DNA of 64,000 nt, from assembly GCA_028065135.1 (NCBI GenBank), contig JAPTWR010000104.1:43563-107562 (forward strand), written 5' to 3'. Of this stretch, positions 44,741-53,692 are shown in pieces (position 1 is the first letter of the stretch; each line of letters opens with the position of its first letter). The DNA is from Acidithiobacillus sp. (GTDB taxonomy: Bacteria > Pseudomonadota > Gammaproteobacteria > Acidithiobacillales > Acidithiobacillaceae). A model generated the notes under the pieces. The model searched no databases, had not been told where the DNA came from, and was given only the letters and a program-made list of their open reading frames with translations. Made by a program: the position numbers and the translations under genes.

Positions 44741-45043
44741 TGGCTTTGGATACGCTGACGGTCACGTAGCGTGAGGGGCTGGGGGTAAACCCCCTCGAAG
44801 AACTTGAACAAACGCGCCTGTTGGGGGAGTGTCACTTTCCGACCAAGAAAAGGACCCCGTGTTACGTCTTTCGTTATTTGAGTAGGAGGACGGCGTTTTA
44901 TCCCACGGTCATTCGGAGGGATTTGGAGAACGTCTTCTTGTAGAGGGTGGGACGCAGAGGGTGTAGAAAGGGCGGAATCTCCTTTGTTATCGTGGGAAGT
45001 GAATTAGGCTTTCACGATAACCAAACCCATAGGAGGTCCGCCC
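44741..45043. other. Gap with IS-border debris
   Basis: No gene supported here. An 8-bp inverted pair TTATCGTG (44987-44994) / CACGATAA (45013-45020) lies 24 nt before the transposase start and may be an IS operator or end. Confidence 0.45.
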
Positions 45044-45540
45044 TTGCATCGTATTGTAGCGAGTATTGCCACCCTGAAACATCACCGTGACACCCTGATC
45101 CGAAATCCTGAGCGCTATCGCCCCACTCAATGCCCGCACTGTGGTCTTGGCCATCCCTGGCATCATGGCCACTACACCCGCAAGGCCGATCGGACGACCT
45201 CCGGGCAGTAGAATCCGGTACGGATTCCCCGTTACTTTTGCTCTGGATGCGGACATACCTGTTCCCGTCTGCCTGCCTGTATTGCGCCACGACGCTGGTA
45301 CGGGTGGGCCTTGCAGCAGTGGATCCTGCTGCTGTTATGGACGGGCCTTTCTCTCTATGCGGCCAGCGGTCTTCCGACCTTGCTGGATACGCTACCCCCC
45401 TGTCGCAGCACCTGCCGCCGCTGGTGGCGATGGCTGCAGGAGCGCGGCGCTGACTTTGCATTTCACCTGCGCAGCGCATTTCCCGATGGGGGCCAAACGC
45501 CGGGCTGGCCCGATTTCTGGGTGTCGATCATGAGGCAGAT
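45044..45540 (+). pseudogene. Transposase with N-terminal zinc ribbon (DUF6431-like), inactivated
   Basis: AGGAGG lies 6 nt before a TTG at 45044. The frame encodes CPHCG...HGHYTRKADR and, after an in-frame TAG (45209-45211), continues in the same frame with RYFCSGCGHTCSRLPACIAPRRWYGWALQQW and FWVSIMRQMSL. The paired cysteines and the arginine/tryptophan-rich helix resemble DUF6431 transposase-type proteins. The coding match ends near 45540, where IS256 transposase sequence begins in another frame, so the gene has both a nonsense codon and a lost 3' end. Confidence 0.6.
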
Positions 45541-45584
45541 GTCCCTTCGGCGCTGGTGCCTCCGTATGTGCGTAAATCGCGGAC

Positions 45585-47514
45585 GCCCGAGTTCGACAGT
45601 TAATCTTGTAACTTATTGATATCGTTGGTGACGATTTTAAATCGCTCCACTACAACAGCGTCAGTTGCTGAGACGCAGCCGGTTTTTTTACCCGGAGGGC
45701 ATGCAGAACCTCGCTTTGACATTCCTGGATGGAAGACACCCCGGATACGGGTGGGGCGCCATTGAGACGAACTCGGTGATGCTGAATGCGGCGGAGCTGC
45801 TCCAGGGCGCGTTCCGGCGTCAACCCGGTGTGACTCGCCCGTAAACGACTGCGCATGACCCGATGCAGAATCAGCGCCATGAAGCAGATCGCTGCGTGCG
45901 CCCGTATCCGGTCGGGCAGGCGGTGGTAGACCGGACCGATTTCCAATTCCGATTTGAGCACCTTGAAGCCCCGCTCAATGTCGGCCAGTGACTTATAGCG
46001 TGACACAATCTCCACGGGTGTCAGGTCCTGCACATTGGTCACCAGCAGCAGCTTGCCATCCATCCTTTCCGCCAGGGTGCGAGCGCTCTCGTCGATGTCG
46101 TAGCTAAACTGCTGTGCGGCCATATCCACCTGGATGATGCGCGACAAATGCGCCTCACAGACGGCATGGTAAAAGCGTGCCTTGGCACCGCTGTCGGAGA
46201 GCTTGCGGCCCCGATGCTTTTTGCCGTCATCCTGATCATCCAGTTTGCCGGCCCACTGGTCGCCTTGGGCAACCAGCGCTTCGATCCGCGCATTCCGCTT
46301 GGCCGTCTGGTCTGCCGCCGTCAGGGGATCGTGGGCAATCACCAGCCGCAGGTCGTTCCAGGTGCGCTCGCCAATGACTTCTTCGGTGGCCGTGTTGCAC
46401 GACTCTTGCTGGAAACTCTCCAGCAGATCCGTGAATTCATGGTACCGCCGCCCGGGTACGGCCAGGATAAACTCCAGAGACTGCCCGTTGGCCAGCCGGA
46501 TCGCCTGCAACGCCTCCAGATTGTCCAAGCTCAACAAGCCGCGATCGGCAATGAGCACTAGGCGCCGTACCGTGGGAAAGCGCTCTAATACCTTACTCAG
46601 GGTTGGCAGCAGCGTTTTGGTCTCTGCGGTGTTGCCATCGAAGACCTCATGGTAGATCGGCAAACCCTCTGCCGTCTGCACGACCCCCAGCAGGAACTGG
46701 CGAGCGATCAGGCCTTCCTTGGCCATCCCGAATTGACGGACGTCTTGGGGAACCGTGACCAGGCCTTCACTGCGGATCGTGGTGAGGTCATAGAAGACCA
46801 TAGAGAGATCCTGATCGATCAGAGGGCGCAACAATCCGGCTATCACCGCATCTACGGCATGCTGCTGCTCCATCAGGGCGTCCATGCTGCGCAGAAGTTG
46901 CTGGTGGGTAATCGCTGCTACAGGCACATCCGGCAAGGCGACAGTTTCCACCCAGCGCAGTACGCCCAGCTTCGATTCTGGATCACAGAGCCGGTTGAGG
47001 ACCATCACCCGGATCAGGGCTTCTACATCGGTCGTATGGCGGGTCTTGCGGAATACCCGGCGCAGAGCCCCGAACCCCAGTTCCTTCCACAGTTCCGTCA
47101 GGGTCCAGACATCGCCAAAGGCACGCGCCGTTTCAAAAGCGATGGATGGTGAAGAAATCGTTGGCGACGGGGTGGCTACTTGGCCGCTGACCTTCATCAG
47201 GCCCGAAATCACGGCGTTCAACTGACTATCGACCTGGTCCAGCCGCCCCAGTGTGGCGACGGTACGCTTTTTGACCTTTCCGGCATCATCCCGGTAGGAC
47301 TCCACAAGCTGGACATAGCGGCGGCTGCCGGAGGTGGTGATCTTCACATGCATGCCGCCACTTTATCAGCGTTCATAGGCATGTCAATAAAAGAGACTAA
47401 GTGATAAAACGTGCCACCACAGACGTTTTAGAAAATAGGCGCTGAAACCCCTATGAATGCTGGACCGGCGTTACGAAATTGACGTTTTTTGCCGATGAAC
47501 TGTCGAACTCGGGC
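45585..47514 (-). mobile_element. IS1634-family insertion sequence with intact ends
   Basis: The element is 1,930 bp. Its ends are perfect 17-bp inverted repeats: GCCCGAGTTCGACAGTT at 45585-45601 and its reverse complement at 47498-47514. GGAC is duplicated directly outside (45581-45584 and 47515-47518). Joining the outside sequences across one GGAC restores an IS256 transposase frame (VRKSRT then VAATVPWLYLHGVS). The target duplication of 4 bp is a little short for the family. Confidence 0.85.
45650..47353 (-). CDS. IS1634-family (IS4-like DDE) transposase
   Basis: The product has 567 residues, full length for the family. The N-terminus MHVKITTSGSRRYVQLVESYRD...KRTVATLG is the typical IS1634/IS4-group opening. 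Acidic residues fit a DDE nuclease: YDLTTIRSEG near 180, LIADRGLLSLDNLE near 270 and the final ERGFKVLKSELEIGPVYHR near 475. No frameshift or stop interrupts it, so it may still be active. It moves the element by cut-and-paste and has no link to the neighbouring genes. Confidence 0.92.
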   Translation of the reverse strand: MHVKITTSGSRRYVQLVESYRDDAGKVKKRTVATLGRLDQVDSQLNAVISGLMKVSGQVATPSPTISSPSIAFETARAFGDVWTLTELWKELGFGALRRVFRKTRHTTDVEALIRVMVLNRLCDPESKLGVLRWVETVALPDVPVAAITHQQLLRSMDALMEQQHAVDAVIAGLLRPLIDQDLSMVFYDLTTIRSEGLVTVPQDVRQFGMAKEGLIARQFLLGVVQTAEGLPIYHEVFDGNTAETKTLLPTLSKVLERFPTVRRLVLIADRGLLSLDNLEALQAIRLANGQSLEFILAVPGRRYHEFTDLLESFQQESCNTATEEVIGERTWNDLRLVIAHDPLTAADQTAKRNARIEALVAQGDQWAGKLDDQDDGKKHRGRKLSDSGAKARFYHAVCEAHLSRIIQVDMAAQQFSYDIDESARTLAERMDGKLLLVTNVQDLTPVEIVSRYKSLADIERGFKVLKSELEIGPVYHRLPDRIRAHAAICFMALILHRVMRSRLRASHTGLTPERALEQLRRIQHHRVRLNGAPPVSGVSSIQECQSEVLHALRVKKPAASQQLTLL

Positions 47515-48377
47515 GGACGGTGGCGGCCACGGTCCCCTGGCTGTATCTGCATGGGGTGTCTTCTGGCCACCTGCAGGAGGCGCTTTCTATCCTCCTGGGC
47601 GAAGAGGCCAAGGGACTTTCCCCGGCGGCATTGGGACGCCTCAAGGCGCAGTGGGCGGAAGAGCATACCGCTTGGCAACGCCGTTCGCTGGACGGTAAAC
47701 GGTATGCCTACTGGTGGGTGGACGGCGTCTATACCAACCTGCGTGCGGAGGAGGATCCGCGCATCTGCCTGCTGGTGATTATTGGCGTGACTGCGGACGG
47801 AAAGAAGGAACTGGTCAGTGTCAGCGACGGCCTGCGCGAATCCAAGGCCTCCTGGCTGGAGATTCTGCGCGACTTGCAGGCGCGTGGACTGGAAACGGCC
47901 CCTTTATTGGCTATTGATGATGGCGCCATGGGCTTCTGGGCCGCATTGGATGAAGCGTATCCCGAAACCCGCCAGCAGCGCTGCTGGGTGCACAAGACCG
48001 CCAACATCCTCAACGAACCACCCAAATCCAAGCAGGGCAAGGCGAAGGCGGCACTGCAGGAAATCTGGATGGCCGAGAGCCGGAAGGCCGCGGAGAAAGC
48101 CCTGGAGGCCTTTGTGTGCAACTACCAGGCGAAGTATCCCAAGGCCGTGGCCAAGCTGGAAAAGGATCGGGCGGAATTGCTAGCCTTCTATGATTATCCG
48201 GCCGAACATTGGCGACATATCCGCACCACCAACGCCATTGAATCGACCTTTGCCACCGTGCGTCACCGGACATCGCGCACAAAAAACTGCGTGTCGCGCA
48301 ACAGCTTCATTGGATTGGGCTTCAAGATGCTGCAGCATGACACTAGCGAAACGGATACCAAGGCGTTTCATTCTTGA
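47515..48377 (+). pseudogene. IS256-family transposase, interrupted and truncated
   Basis: Together with ~45541-45584 this encodes the central part of an IS256 transposase: LVPPYVRKSRT, interrupted by the IS1634 element, then VAATVPWLYLHGVSSGHLQEALS, YWWVDGVYTNLR, LLAIDDGAMGFWAAL, QQRCWVHKTANILN and TTNAIESTFATVRHRT. The N-terminal third is absent and the normal C-terminus is lost after GLGFKMLQ (about 48335). It is a dead relic that dates the IS1634 insertion as the later event. Confidence 0.85.
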
Positions 48378-48389
48378 AAATGGGCTCAC

Positions 48390-48860
48390 ATGGTAAAATT
48401 CTCCAGTTTACCGAAAAACATTCAGAAGCAGATACTGGCCAACTATGGGAGTGATTTGTTTCCAACGCCATTCTCAGCGTCACCATACGAGGACACGTTA
48501 GACCGAGCTTTGGAGGAGCGATTCCCCGGGCGCGCACAGCCTCAATATCGCCCCTTGGCGTGCCGAAAATTCCGCATTGACTTCGCCTTTCCAGACGAAA
48601 AACTCGCTATTGAGTGCGATGGATACCGCTCGCACGGATTTTCCAGAAGCGGTTTCCGCTCCGGCCTTGTGCGCCAAAACCTGATCGTCTCGGATGGCTG
48701 GAGATTTCTTCGATACACCCTGAAGGATGTGCGTGATCGTCTGGAATGTGTTTTGGATCAGATCCAGTGTGCCCTGGACGCCAACACGGGCGCCAGAGAC
48801 ACGTTGGATGGTCGCATAAACACATCCAACACCAGATCCTCCAATGATCCGCTAAAATAG
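48390..48860 (+). CDS. DUF559/Vsr-like PD-(D/E)XK nuclease
   Basis: The product has 156 residues. Residues ~50-75 (RKFRIDFAFPDEKLAIECDGYRSHG) carry the Asp...Glu-x-Asp-Gly pattern of the DUF559 and very-short-patch-repair endonuclease fold. Later DGWRFLRYTLKDVRD matches the family's final strand and helix. Such proteins nick or cut DNA; the substrate here is unknown. It lies alone between IS relics and the DotO gene. It could be the missing effector of the defence island or simply a cargo gene. The last 30 residues are low in order. The fold call is good, the biological role open. Confidence 0.75.
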   Translation: MVKFSSLPKNIQKQILANYGSDLFPTPFSASPYEDTLDRALEERFPGRAQPQYRPLACRKFRIDFAFPDEKLAIECDGYRSHGFSRSGFRSGLVRQNLIVSDGWRFLRYTLKDVRDRLECVLDQIQCALDANTGARDTLDGRINTSNTRSSNDPLK

Positions 48861-48914
48861 GGTACAGCCGAACGTCAGGCAGGGAAGTCTGGCCAAAATC
48901 CCACAAATGGAACA

Positions 48915-51900
48915 TTACCCCGCCTTGCGCAAATCCCGCAACACAAACTCATTCCAGAGCCGGGCCAGTTCCTCGCCCAGGCTTTTTACGTCCGGGTCCA
49001 GTCCATCCTCGTCGGTTTCCGCCATCATAGCCTGTATTTCCTTGGCTTTTTCCAGCTTCTTGCGCAAAGCCAGATCCTTCATGGCTGATCCACCCGGATA
49101 CCGTTGGGCCAGAATTTCCAGGCTTTCCGTGTACCCAATCCTGTCTGTCAGCATCCGACGCAACTGGCGGTCCTTCGGAGTGGTCGTATAAGCCCACAAC
49201 TCGGCCGGCGGCGCCATGACATATCCCAACTGCTTGAACGTTCCACCGGACTTGGTGCGCCATGTGCAAAATATCGCCGATCCCCCTTCTCCCGCACCGA
49301 CACAATAACTGCTGATGATCTGGGCTTCATTCGTGGTCAGCGAGAACTTGTCCACCAGGGGATTATCCTTTGGACCATAGGGATTCGTCAGTATGTAGAT
49401 GCTGGTCGCAATATCCACCAACACATCGCTGTAATCCTGCGGCATTTGCGAAGCCAGCAACAAAATTCCATTATTCTTGCGCCACTCCCGCGCATCCTTC
49501 TCCAGTTGGTTGGTCATCGCCTCCAGACCGTTGGTATTGTGCAGCTCATCATAAACGCCCATCTTCAGAGACGTGAACAGGCGCTCGGCGCGAATCTCAT
49601 GGTAATGCCGGTACGCATCCGGCGCGGATTGGGCATCCAGCGGATGAAACAGAAAATCCTTGGTCAACAGAAAGCGCGCCATCAGATACATGATGCCCGC
49701 CTGTTTCAATCCGGAAGCCGAACGATCCTTGACCACATGCTCCAGATTGACCGCCGCCATTTTCGCCTTGTTCAGGTTGAAATCACTATGCCCTGCCAGC
49801 ATCGGCCAGCGATCCACCGCCTGGGTAATCGCCAACGCCATCAGTTTCAGTATCGGAATGCCCAACTGCGGATGCCGGATATCTCCAAACTGACTGGTAA
49901 TGACCGGATCATCGTTACAGACGCCGATCAGATCCGACAGGATCGGCATGGCATAACATTGCGCGGACATGGCCAGATCGATCTCGCCCTTCGCAAAAAG
50001 TGCATCCACCACATCCCACCATTTCGTTTTGCGGTCCGTTTCGATGTCCTGCATCGCCGCGTCGATTTCCCGGTTTTTGCCCGGTACATACAGGTGCGGC
50101 CGCCCATGCACACCATCGGAACGCAGGCGGTAGACGGATTCCACCAGGGGCAGCGCCACCTGATCCATGAAATCATCGGTGGTCTGCCCGGATTGACGCA
50201 CAATCGATACCAGCAGATTCACCAGGAACGCCTTGTGCGAACCCAACGGAAAACGGTATCCCAACGGCGTATCGAACGGGTTGATGGTTCGCCCCTGGGT
50301 GTGCAGGTCAAAACCCACCGCAAGATCCGGGTCCTTCAGGAAATATCGCAGCATCTCGATGACGGCAAGACCGCCGTAACCCACGTCGATCAGCGACAGA
50401 AAGGGCAGTGAATCCTCTTGTGACAGGATCAGCGACAGAATCTGATTCGCCACCATGACCGATTTGCCGTATCCCGACAAACCAAAAATCAGGCCGATGA
50501 AGCTGTTTTGCACGCGGGAATCACCCAGCGCAAACGGCATGATCTTGCGTTGCAAAGAACGTAACCAGAAGGTTGCCCGTGCCGGATCATCCGCGGACCA
50601 CGGCGACGTTGCCATGCCGAACGGCATCAGTTTCAAGGCGTCGGACAGGTTTATCGGCAAAATCGGTGTACTGCTTTTCGCCAGAAAGCCCGGTTGGGCC
50701 GCCAGATGCGAGAGCATGGGATCAACCACCATGCGCTGCAAGCGGATGCCCCAATTGGTACGCAGGCTGCTTTCCAGATTTTTCGCACGGCGCAAAGCGG
50801 TTTCCTGGGCGTTCTTTTCATCATTCCACGCCCAGGTTTCCACGACCATCTGCATGGCGCAGATGGGATCATGGTTTTGGTGATGTGCGTTTCTCAGTTC
50901 CTGAATGGACTCCTGAATTTGGCCGTTCGCCGTCTGGTTCATGAATTTCATCATGGTCGCGGTGAAATAACGCGCGTTCGCCAGAGACAACGCGCCTCCC
51001 TGCAATCTCCAGGTAATGCTGAAGGGAATATCCGTGCGCAAATCATGCAGCAATTCCGCCATCGTCGCGGATTCCGGGCGGGTGACACCCAGATTGACGA
51101 TCATGGGTACGAAATAACCCGATCCGGAACGGACGACACCCCCTTTCAGATTCTCCATATCTTCGGGTATCACGGATTCCGCCACGCGCGAAGGTTGTAC
51201 CAGCAGTTTTCCATCCACGACACGCGGTTGCGGTGTTCGATTTACGGAGTACGGATGCTGGTGATCGAAAATCGGGTCGATACCGACCTGATTGCGTAAA
51301 ATCGTGACCGCATCGTCCACATTCAACGGGGTCAGCGAAACATTGATCATCGGATGGTAAAACATGGATTCCACGCTGGCCACGGTGGAGCGGTGCGTCA
51401 TATCCATGTCATCCATCAACTTGAACGGATTCTGCCCGCTTTTCAGCAGCCACAACGGAATGTTGGCTTTTTTGACCTTTTTTGCATTATTCCTGACCGC
51501 ATCTTTCACCACGCGAGGATCGATGGCGGACAAATTGGTTTCCACGCACAGGATCGCGCCCTGTGGCACATAATACTTCGCCAGACGCGAACGTTGCATG
51601 AGAAAATGCGCGAATTCCGGTTTGAATCCCAGGCGATCCACTTTCGCCGTCAGGGATTCCAGATTTTTTTGGTACTGTTGCTGCGACCGGGTCACATCCC
51701 GAAAATAACGGATACTCAACACGCGCCCCGGATGCTCGAACAATGTGCCCATCATCTGCGACAGGTGTTGGGCCAATGCCATGAGACCATCGGCATCCAG
51801 AATGGATTTTGAGCCGTCCAGCCAAAAATAGGAGGCCAGACCTCCCCCTTCCAGTACCACAGCCTCACGGATTTCTTCCACCGGACGCACGATACTGCGC

Positions 51901-51998
51901 AACCCGGTTTCCGATTCCTCATCCAGTTCATCTTCCACCTGCTGAGACAACACACTCCAACGATGAATGCCATGCAACTGTATGGATTGAGCCAACAT
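48915..51998 (-). CDS. dotO: DotO/IcmB/TraU-like T4SS ATPase
   Basis: The product has 1,027 residues, close to the usual DotO length. It is the VirB4-class cytoplasmic ATPase of I-type T4SS, assembling with DotB at the channel base and powering transport. A P-loop, GLSGYGKS, lies near residue 508, followed by LSLIDVGYGG (Walker B-like) and QMPQDYSDVLVDIATSIYILTNP near 850-870, typical of VirB4-type motors. The N-terminal half is the family's long non-catalytic part. The gene ends close to the IS relics and starts a minus-strand operon resuming the backbone. It shares strand with the DotL/DotM block 44 kb away; the defence island probably entered between them. Confidence 0.88.
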   Translation of the reverse strand: MLAQSIQLHGIHRWSVLSQQVEDELDEESETGLRSIVRPVEEIREAVVLEGGGLASYFWLDGSKSILDADGLMALAQHLSQMMGTLFEHPGRVLSIRYFRDVTRSQQQYQKNLESLTAKVDRLGFKPEFAHFLMQRSRLAKYYVPQGAILCVETNLSAIDPRVVKDAVRNNAKKVKKANIPLWLLKSGQNPFKLMDDMDMTHRSTVASVESMFYHPMINVSLTPLNVDDAVTILRNQVGIDPIFDHQHPYSVNRTPQPRVVDGKLLVQPSRVAESVIPEDMENLKGGVVRSGSGYFVPMIVNLGVTRPESATMAELLHDLRTDIPFSITWRLQGGALSLANARYFTATMMKFMNQTANGQIQESIQELRNAHHQNHDPICAMQMVVETWAWNDEKNAQETALRRAKNLESSLRTNWGIRLQRMVVDPMLSHLAAQPGFLAKSSTPILPINLSDALKLMPFGMATSPWSADDPARATFWLRSLQRKIMPFALGDSRVQNSFIGLIFGLSGYGKSVMVANQILSLILSQEDSLPFLSLIDVGYGGLAVIEMLRYFLKDPDLAVGFDLHTQGRTINPFDTPLGYRFPLGSHKAFLVNLLVSIVRQSGQTTDDFMDQVALPLVESVYRLRSDGVHGRPHLYVPGKNREIDAAMQDIETDRKTKWWDVVDALFAKGEIDLAMSAQCYAMPILSDLIGVCNDDPVITSQFGDIRHPQLGIPILKLMALAITQAVDRWPMLAGHSDFNLNKAKMAAVNLEHVVKDRSASGLKQAGIMYLMARFLLTKDFLFHPLDAQSAPDAYRHYHEIRAERLFTSLKMGVYDELHNTNGLEAMTNQLEKDAREWRKNNGILLLASQMPQDYSDVLVDIATSIYILTNPYGPKDNPLVDKFSLTTNEAQIISSYCVGAGEGGSAIFCTWRTKSGGTFKQLGYVMAPPAELWAYTTTPKDRQLRRMLTDRIGYTESLEILAQRYPGGSAMKDLALRKKLEKAKEIQAMMAETDEDGLDPDVKSLGEELARLWNEFVLRDLRKAG

Positions 51999-52012
51999 GA
52001 TTTTTCAGTCCC

Positions 52013-52170
52013 CTTTCCTGTCCTGCGGACAGCATGTCCTGCGGACGGCAGTCCTGCAGACGGCATGTCCTGCAGACCACAAACTTGCGATTGCGATGGC
52101 CCCTGCAGGGGTTTGGCACCCCGCAAGGGGATGCCCCCCGCAGGGGGGTTCCCCCCTGAAAGGGGTTGCA
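52013..52170. repeat. Intergenic repeat block before dotO
   Basis: Four units of the GTCCTGCGGACGGCAT type lie at 52020-52082, 16, 15, 16 and 16 bp long. Three to four GCAGGGG/GCAAGGGG units follow to 52165 at 18, 17 and 18 bp. The uneven period contrasts with the exact 15/18-bp period inside genes. Confidence 0.85.
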
Positions 52171-52188
52171 CGGATACGTCTTCTCCGA

Positions 52189-52596
52189 TCAGGGAATCGT
52201 TACGTTTCCGCTGGTCGATCCCGCGGTAACCGAGGCATTGCCACTGGTCATGTTTTCAAAGGTCTTTTCGCCAGACCCGATCACCCACGGGATGGCGCAC
52301 AGGATCGTTCCGCCAATGAGCGGAAAGGCAATATGTCTCAGGCCGATCTGCTTCCCCTGCTGTTCCAGTTCGCCCTTTTTATGCATGTGCCAGCCACCAT
52401 AGGTTGCTGCAGAGACACCCGCAGCAGTAGATCCCAAGGTAATGAGTCCGGGCGTGTAACTTAACAGGTCGTAAGCGTTTTTCATGTCCGTAACCAATCC
52501 CGTTACCGCCCACGCCGGAGAGGTACCCAGGATGGTCAAACCCACGATCTTTCCCAGACCCAACAACACCTGCTTGTTGCGATGACTCAGTTTCAT
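52189..52596 (-). CDS. Small T4SS inner-membrane protein, IcmD/DotP-like
   Basis: The product has 135 residues from the ATG at 52596, which has AGGAGA upstream. The opening (MKLSHRNKQVLLGLGKIVGLTILGTSPAWA) looks like a cleavable signal ending AWA. Two hydrophobic stretches follow: YTPGLITLGSTAAGVSAATYG near 55 and IAFPLIGGTILCAIPWVIG near 90-108. Size, signal and two-segment layout match IcmD/DotP, and its neighbour is IcmC-like, the pairing seen in I-type T4SS. The C-terminus is Ser/Thr/Gly-rich. The palindromic element lies 42 nt upstream of the start. The family assignment is by layout, not by a strong motif. Confidence 0.6.
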   Translation of the reverse strand: MKLSHRNKQVLLGLGKIVGLTILGTSPAWAVTGLVTDMKNAYDLLSYTPGLITLGSTAAGVSAATYGGWHMHKKGELEQQGKQIGLRHIAFPLIGGTILCAIPWVIGSGEKTFENMTSGNASVTAGSTSGNVTIP

Positions 52597-52637
52597 GACT
52601 ATCTCCTGCTGAAAAAATGAGGACCGGTTCCCCAAAA

Positions 52638-52740
52638 CCCTTGGTGCCGCAGCCTTTTTGCCACTTTTTACCCTCCTGCCGGGTGCAGGTTTCTGCCGTC
52701 TGCATGACCTGCGGTCGGCATGACCTGCGGTCGGCACGGC
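52638..52740. repeat. Palindromic element plus 16-bp repeats, intergenic
   Basis: CCCTTGGTGCCGCA (52638-52651) followed by a T-run, then 16-bp units of the GTCTGCATGACCTGCG type from about 52698 to 52740. This is the same pairing of element and repeat array as at 25182-25405. Confidence 0.8.
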
Positions 52741-52741
52741 C

Positions 52742-53287
52742 TTAAAATGGCAGTTGGGTTCCGGCGAGGTGGGCTATCGCCATGGCCGCACCTGCAATAT
52801 CGATCAATCCCAGGCCTCCCAGCAGATGCCACCAGACCTTGTCGTAATGCTCATTGTTCCGGGGATTACCCGTATTCAGGCGATACATCATGCGCATGCC
52901 GCTCACGAACCAGAGGATTCCCAACAGTTGCAGGAAGTGCATGATATCCACGATTGCCGTCGATACGTCCTGTCCACCCGGGCCGGTATAGGCCAGCGGC
53001 GAGGGACTGGCCGATCCGGTGAACGTCAGCAGGCTGGAACCCATGAAATAAGCCAGTCCGCACATCACCGACCCGATGACGATGGACCACGCGATGGAAC
53101 TCAACGTCAGCCTCGGGTCTTCCACATTCAGCATCCCGTACCGCCACATCCGGTAGCCGCCCATGGCCACCATGTATAGACCCATGATCGTGGACAGCAG
53201 AAAAACCAGACCGATCATCGGATTGATGATTCTGCTGGCATTTTCGATCATGGAGATCGGTGAGAGCGATGTGTTTAACAATGACAT
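52742..53287 (-). CDS. T4SS inner-membrane protein, IcmC/DotE-like
   Basis: The product has 181 residues. AAGGAGG lies 7 nt before the ATG. Four membrane segments are visible: about 23-42 (GLVFLLSTIMGLYMVAMGGYR), 65-84 (SIAWSIVIGSVMCGLAYFMGSS), 115-132 (IVDIMHFLQLLGILWFVSGM) and 153-172 (LLGGLGLIDIAGAAMAIAHLAG). This is the topology of IcmC/DotE proteins of I-type T4SS, which lie in the inner membrane with an unknown detailed role. Its place directly before an IcmD-like gene supports the call. Confidence 0.65.
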   Translation of the reverse strand: MSLLNTSLSPISMIENASRIINPMIGLVFLLSTIMGLYMVAMGGYRMWRYGMLNVEDPRLTLSSIAWSIVIGSVMCGLAYFMGSSLLTFTGSASPSPLAYTGPGGQDVSTAIVDIMHFLQLLGILWFVSGMRMMYRLNTGNPRNNEHYDKVWWHLLGGLGLIDIAGAAMAIAHLAGTQLPF

Positions 53288-53302
53288 GATCTTTCCTCCT
53301 TT

Positions 53303-53692
53303 TTACGCTACCGTCCGCCAGTGACCGAAAGCCAGACCATGATTTCCGCAGAACAGCGGAAGCGGTTCGGGCAGCCACGCCTGAATTTCCAGCAGATCCT
53401 GGCCCAACAGAAAGTAATCCCCGTGAAACGGCATCGAGCGGAAATCCGGCCATGCGCGGCGCGCCTGTTCTCCCAGAAACCAGAGTGTCGGGCCCGACGC
53501 ATCCCAGGCGGCATTTTCGGGATCATCCACCCGCACCCCCGCTGTTTCCGACCAGTTTCGCCAGAACGGGTCCGTGCTCAACAAGATGCCCTGTCCTTCC
53601 GGGTTCCTGGCTTTCCAGCCCCGATAAAACAGGGCCAGCAGTTTCGGCAGAAAAACGCCCCGAAATCCAGCCAGAATCGCCACTTCTCTCAT
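53303..53692 (-). CDS. Hypothetical protein of the right backbone operon
   Basis: The product has 129 residues from the ATG at 53692 (MREVAILAGF), which overlaps the upstream helicase stop as ATGA; the ATG at 53713 is also in frame but lies deeper in the helicase gene. It is rich in Trp, Phe, Leu and Pro, with no signal peptide and no motif I know. The compact aromatic-rich composition suggests a folded soluble protein. It lies between a helicase gene and T4SS membrane genes. Confidence 0.6.
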   Translation of the reverse strand: MREVAILAGFRGVFLPKLLALFYRGWKARNPEGQGILLSTDPFWRNWSETAGVRVDDPENAAWDASGPTLWFLGEQARRAWPDFRSMPFHGDYFLLGQDLLEIQAWLPEPLPLFCGNHGLAFGHWRTVA

